NCBI GenBank assembly: GCA_900548075.1
Contig: URJD01000115.1
Span: 1-6,210, forward strand
Direction of reading: 5' to 3'
Source of the DNA: an uncultured Collinsella sp.
GTDB taxonomy: Bacteria; Actinomycetota; Coriobacteriia; Coriobacteriales; Coriobacteriaceae
Length of the DNA stretch: 6,210 nt
Shown: piece after piece, positions 5,737-6,210 of the stretch
How the letters are laid out: each line of letters begins with the position of its first letter
Numbering within the stretch: the first letter of the stretch is position 1
Translations under genes and position numbers: made by a program
The notes under the pieces: generated by a model
What the model saw: only the letters and a program-made list of their open reading frames with translations
Database searches by the model: none
What the model was told of the DNA's origin: nothing

Positions 5737-6000
5737 CTACTCGCCAAGACCGCTCTTGATGAGCTCGATGGCAGCAGCCAGAGCCTCGGCCTCGTCAGCG
5801 CCGTCGCACTTTACCTCGACCTCGGTGCCGCAGGGGATACCAGCAGCCATGAGGGCCATCGGGGACTTGCCGTTGACCTCCTTCTCGGGGGTGACGACCG
5901 TCACGTCACAGGCGTACTTGCCCATGGTGGAGGCGAACAGACCAGCCGGACGCATGTGCAGACCCTGAGGATTAACGAGGGTAGCCTTCTCAGAAACCAT
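5737..6000 (-). CDS. ptsH: PTS phosphocarrier protein HPr
   Basis: HPr is a small cytoplasmic protein that carries phosphate from Enzyme I to the sugar-specific Enzyme IIA domains. The 87-aa product has NPQGLHMRPAG with the phospho-acceptor His15 and adjacent Arg17, and VNGKSPM with Ser46, the residue targeted by HPr kinase in many Gram-positive bacteria. Both fall at the canonical numbers when ATG 6000 is the start. That start has AAAGGAG (6007-6013) 6 nt upstream. A 19-residue upstream extension to 6057 would run through the SD and is rejected. Residue 47 is Pro and residue 16 is Met, where many HPr proteins have a hydrophobic residue and a small residue. No HPr kinase gene is in the window, so Ser46 control cannot be judged. 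ptsH is the first gene of the cluster. Confidence 0.97.
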   Translation of the reverse strand: MVSEKATLVNPQGLHMRPAGLFASTMGKYACDVTVVTPEKEVNGKSPMALMAAGIPCGTEVEVKCDGADEAEALAAAIELIKSGLGE

Positions 6001-6003
6001 AAT

Positions 6004-6050
6004 TGACTCCTTTTTGTGTTTAACCCCTGTCATGCATGTGGCAGGAGTCA
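6004..6050 (-). promoter_or_regulatory. ptsH leader: SD-sequestering stem with an alternative pairing
   Basis: In the transcript TGACTCCT (6043-6050) is perfectly complementary over 8 nt to AGGAGTCA (6004-6011), which contains the ptsH SD. The loop between them is 31 nt. The same CTCCTG (6042-6047) can instead pair with CAGGGG (6024-6029), with five Watson-Crick pairs and one G-U around a 12-nt loop, leaving the SD free. The two helices cannot form together. This resembles a translational switch or thermosensor in layout, but no known riboswitch class was recognised. Confidence 0.5.
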
Positions 6051-6063
6051 GATTCACGACGTT

Positions 6064-6075
6064 GTTTATATTAAC
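6064..6075. promoter_or_regulatory. Near-perfect 12-bp palindrome over the ptsH -10
   Basis: GTTTATATTAAC is symmetric at five of its six position pairs and covers the proposed -10. A repressor site is possible, but AT-rich promoter DNA produces such symmetry by chance. Confidence 0.3.
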
Positions 6076-6096
6076 TCACATCAAACGGTTTTTCAT
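6068..6096 (-). promoter_or_regulatory. Candidate ptsH promoter
   Basis: On the minus strand ATGAAA (6091-6096, 4 of 6) and TAATAT (6068-6073, 4 of 6) are 17 nt apart. Transcription would start near 6061, giving a leader of about 60 nt that contains both alternative stems. TATAAA overlaps the -10 at a less favourable spacing. Confidence 0.4.
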
Positions 6097-6107
6097 TGTG
6101 TTTCACA
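6097..6107. promoter_or_regulatory. Palindrome TGTG-N3-CACA just upstream of the ptsH -35
   Basis: TGTGTTTCACA is perfectly symmetric around a 3-bp centre and abuts the proposed -35. That position would suit an activator or repressor. It does not match the CcpA cre consensus, because the central CG is missing, nor the full E. coli Crp consensus, because the spacer is too short. Confidence 0.35.
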
Positions 6108-6137
6108 CGAATTGTTGGACAGATGTCGTATCCCTGC

Positions 6138-6154
6138 GCTCGCCCGCCGGGCGG
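6138..6154. other. GC-rich inverted repeat upstream of ptsH
   Basis: CTCGCCC and GGGCGGG flank a 3-nt GCC loop in a very GC-rich patch (about 6136-6158) inside otherwise mixed DNA. Neither strand shows a T-run right after it. It could be the 3' end of an upstream gene's terminator region or a structured spacer. The remaining bases to the window edge show no ORF I can support. Confidence 0.3.
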
Positions 6155-6210
6155 GGCGGTTAAGTTTGCTGCTCTACAGTCCTGCGCAAGACGGAAAGCA
6201 CATTAAGTGC

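Noticed and set aside
6083..6107. CcpA cre site or Crp site upstream of ptsH
   Set aside because: The TGTG-CACA palindrome lacks the central CG and the spacing of cre. The CG at 6086-6088 has flanks offset from the consensus. The Crp half-site spacing is also wrong.
1..6210. CRISPR array, insertion sequence or phage genes
   Set aside because: No spaced direct repeats, transposase motifs, terminal inverted repeats or phage-like genes were found. The content is ordinary chromosomal metabolism.

Overview
The window is a stretch of bacterial chromosome in which every gene lies on the minus strand. Read in transcription order (right to left) they are ptsH (HPr), ptsI (Enzyme I), two tandem PfkB-family sugar-phosphate kinases, a CCA-adding tRNA nucleotidyltransferase, and the 5' part of a tRNA-Glu(CUC) gene cut by the left edge. 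By eye the coding DNA is GC-rich with strong G/C third-position bias, while promoters and leaders are AT-richer. Together with the protein sequences this suggests an anaerobic gut actinobacterium of the Coriobacteriia (Collinsella-like). That placement is an inference from general familiarity, not a search result.

Right end (about 5610-6210): ptsH has an AT-rich promoter region with several small palindromes and a roughly 60-nt leader. In that leader the Shine-Dalgarno (SD) sequence is perfectly complementary to an upstream segment, and that segment can also pair elsewhere. A hairpin plus short U-tract follows ptsH, so ptsI may be reached only by partial readthrough or from a weak promoter of its own.

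Middle (about 2705-5609): ptsI encodes a complete Enzyme I with every catalytic residue in place. A gap of 74 nt (from a TTG-codon-length before the stop, see entries) containing a long hairpin without a U-tract leads into the first PfkB-family kinase, which ends at a strong intrinsic terminator. The second kinase is the same length (310 aa) and clearly related, but has its own -10 element and its own strong terminator. The two copies can therefore be expressed separately. By family resemblance, and because fruK lies beside PTS genes in other actinobacteria, the best guess is 1-phosphofructokinase. The kinases would then channel PTS-imported fructose 1-phosphate into glycolysis, with HPr and Enzyme I supplying phosphate from PEP. 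No sugar-specific Enzyme II is in the window.

Left end (1-1713): cca is probably a separate unit encoding a class II nucleotidyltransferase with a C-terminal HD domain. A co-oriented tRNA-Glu gene with its own candidate promoter follows it.

No mobile element, CRISPR array or wholly unfamiliar gene system is visible. The most interesting signals are the switch-like leader of ptsH and the shared, non-canonical motif changes in the paired kinases. There is no gene-free stretch longer than 300 bases.
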